Origin: Acanthosoma haemorrhoidale
Lineage: Eukaryota > Arthropoda > Insecta > Hemiptera > Acanthosomatidae
Direction: 5' to 3'
Length of the DNA: 64,000 nt
Assembly (NCBI GenBank): GCA_930367205.1
Contig: OV884011.1
Span: forward strand, 36,407,754-36,471,753
Shown here in pieces: positions 61,598-64,000 of the stretch. Numbering within the stretch: the stretch's first letter is position 1; the number at the start of each line of letters is the position of its first letter. The notes beneath the pieces were generated by a model. The model was given only the letters and a program-made list of their open reading frames with translations. It was not told the origin of the DNA and did no database searches. The position numbers were made by a program, and so were the translations under genes.

Positions 61598-64000
61598 ATA
61601 TATTAATAATTATGTATTATAAAATATCTGTCAAGCATGTATTACATTGAAATGTATCATGTCCCGTTTGTATGTTCATGATTGCGGAACACTGACTGTA
61701 GCGTTCGTGTTCTAATAAAAATTTTGTATTTCTAGTAACATTTTTTGATTCGCTAAAAAATCGATCCACAGCTGCCACAATGTTTGGTGGTTTTGTAACT
61801 AATCTTTTATTTAGTTCGTTGACTCAAGACGCACATTTGACTCACCCAGGTAGGTTGACATACAACATATGGTATGTGTCTGTGGTATATACATGTTTTA
61901 CTTCCTCATCTTCATATAAATAATTAGAATATTCAAGAAACAAACGCTTATTGAAAATATAACAGATCGTTTGACAGGCCAAGTACTTGAGCATTTCCGC
62001 GTGCCCCCGAGAATAGCCTTAACAGCTGGCACGTTCGGACGAAGAGCATTCGCAGCTGCGTTGTTGTCAGGGCGATGTTCGCGGACTATTTGCGTCGGTG
62101 TCTTTTAGCTTGCTGCCAGCTAGAAGGTATTATTGGTCCTGGGAGCTGTCAAAGGTAGCTGTCACTTATATACATGCGAGAGGATAGTTTTAATGGTATT
62201 TTAAGCGGATAGCTGTAATGTTTTCAGTTGTTAGACAACTTTTAAATCTTATCGTGAGTCTCCAACTACGAGTTAATTAAAAACAATTAACACAGCAGCG
62301 GTAGAAATGATAAAATCCAATTTAATTTATTATATCGATTATAGTCTCTGAAAAACTTATAAAATGGTTGCGAAAAAACAACACACTTCCATGTTATACA
62401 TACCAAAAATACTTCATGTTATTTGTTAAATCATTTTAGTAACTAAAAATCACCTATTCCAAAAATGAAAAAAAATGTAAATAACTATAACAGTAATAGA
62501 TGTATAGGAAAGTATGAAATAACCTAGACTTGTAATTGGCTCCATTATTTTTCGGAACATGTTATGAAATATTTGATCTTTAAATCTTAACTAGCTCTAA
62601 ACCGGCATATTTTGTTCCATACATTTATTCAGACTTTGTCTAACCGTCTCAAAATAAGACAGTCCAACTATAGTTTGCTGTGGGACTAACTTTCAAATGT
62701 ACCTCTGAAAATTGGTATTCCAAGGTACCATGAACTATTACAAGGTCCAGTGATTATATCATTTCCTTAATTTTACTGTCTAAAATTGATTACTTCTTAC
62801 CAGAATTATTTATTGGGGGGCGGAGGGGTTAGACGAAACGCAGGACTTAAAAAGTGAAGAAACATTATCGAGATAAACTTTCGGGACTCACCGTGATTTT
62901 AATAATATTCTTTCATTATTTTGTTAAACCACTTGGGTTAGCGAAAAAGATCAAATTAAAAAATTTCAAGGAGCTAAATTCTGAGCTGGGACCGAGTCCG
63001 ACTTTTTTCGCGTTTGACTTATTTGGCCATACTTCCCGTTATTTTATTCTAACCAAACACTATTTAACATATTTCGAGGCGTTGTGAATATTATATCTTC
63101 AAAATTTCAGATATGCTGAATCGTTTAACGGCCGAAATCGCAGAACTTACGAACAAACAGACCTTACCTGTTTAAAAATAGAGCCACTATCACGTACATA
63201 TTATGTATACTTTATACGAACTCTGGGTTGACATTTCGTGCTGAATTTGTACCTGAAGAAATCATTATCTCGGAGCAGGTTGATTTATAATGGGACACGC
63301 AGTCCACGGATAAAGGCCTCTTACTTAGTTGACAGGGCGATATCAAGCACAAAGATCGGTCAAGTGTATGTAAGTCGAGGAAAAAAAAAATAACGAAACA
63401 CTCGTGTCATGAAAAAGCGTAACGTTTACGCAATAAGTGGCGTGCTGCTGTGTGATATATGTCCCGTACTTTCCTCGGGTCAAGATTGTCCCCGCTATTA
63501 TTCTAACAAGGCTCGTTACTCGTTCTAGAATTGTGCTCATATCTCAAACATAATGTTAAAAAATAATTTCATTGAGGGAATGATTAGTAACGCATGATTT
63601 AAAAGTCACCGTGAGAAGAACACTTAAGTCAAATGTAATAAATCCCACAGGGTAAGTTTCATTAACAATTTTGATGACTTTTTGCTGCTATGGTCCACTT
63701 AAGTGTGAGAACACATAATAGATATCATTAGTCAGTACGAGATTTTTGACTTCATACCATAGCTTAATATGATCCGATAGTGCCAACCAGTCAATATGAT
63801 AAGGAAATAGTAATTGCTTAATTTTTCATTAGATTGCTTTCTTTATTACGTAGCACCAAATGGGATTACACATACCCTAAAAAACGCTAATCGTTATAAT
63901 TGCGAACACGATGTTAACGACAGTAATAGAGAAGATATTTTCATGGAAGTTTTAATTGTTGCCCCAATGATCCTTAAAATTAACGGGACCCCATGAAACA
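61598..64000. other. Intergenic, no gene recognised
   Basis: Mostly AT-rich. 61980-62160 is GC-richer and open for about 40 codons in a plus frame without known domain; it could be an exon or promoter of a gene beyond the window, but nothing confirms this. The plus frames at 62854-63087 and 63814-63996 have no recognisable features. Confidence 0.35.

Noticed and set aside
1..64000. CRISPR arrays, operons, rRNA genes or multi-gene defence systems
   Set aside because: None seen; the gene structure is eukaryotic and the neighbouring genes have unrelated roles.

Overview
The window looks like an AT-rich animal nuclear genome, most likely an insect. Evidence: genes split by GT-AG introns, a casein kinase 2 alpha protein of insect-like length, cilium and mitochondrial genes of animal type, and many decayed transposons (Jockey-like LINEs, mariner- and Tigger-like MITEs, a hAT element, tRNA-derived SINE heads). 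I could not fix the order from the sequence; a hemipteran is only a guess. No prokaryotic operon, CRISPR array or rRNA was seen.

Layout. 1-13 kb is gene-poor: a decayed Jockey-type reverse transcriptase at the left edge, three copies of a dispersed repeat carrying a short hairpin, a tRNA-like SINE head, a decayed LINE tail on the minus strand and a 32-bp minisatellite. 13,164-23,126 (minus) is a complete BBS2 gene in 13 exons, whose splice phases all agree and give 694 residues. Intron 11 (13,492-17,603) holds a complete single-exon frataxin gene on the same strand; intron 6 holds a mariner-like MITE. 23.1-28 kb is intergenic with MITEs, repeats and a small unexplained reading frame. About 27.96-30.89 kb (plus) is casein kinase 2 alpha: a GC-richer probable promoter and 5' UTR exon, a 1.4-kb intron, then the whole coding region in one exon. 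30.9-41.5 kb holds its 3' UTR, a Tigger-like MITE, a SINE head, a duplicated 83-bp block and a short mariner-type MITE. 41,514-47,224 (minus) is an LRRC20-type leucine-rich-repeat gene in four exons, tail to tail with CK2 alpha. 47.2-64 kb is gene-poor apart from a complete hAT transposon (51,588-54,104) with 8-bp target duplication, imperfect terminal repeats and an uninterrupted 601-codon transposase, and a second decayed Jockey-like element (60.36-61.6 kb).

The four host genes are unrelated housekeeping or ciliary genes: BBS2 (BBSome, ciliary traffic), frataxin (mitochondrial iron-sulfur assembly), CK2 alpha (constitutive Ser/Thr kinase) and the LRR protein (unknown role). Nothing indicates they act as one system. 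The most notable points are frataxin nested in a BBS2 intron, the intact and probably young hAT element, a repeat whose two copies keep a similar reading frame, and several undescribed repeat families.
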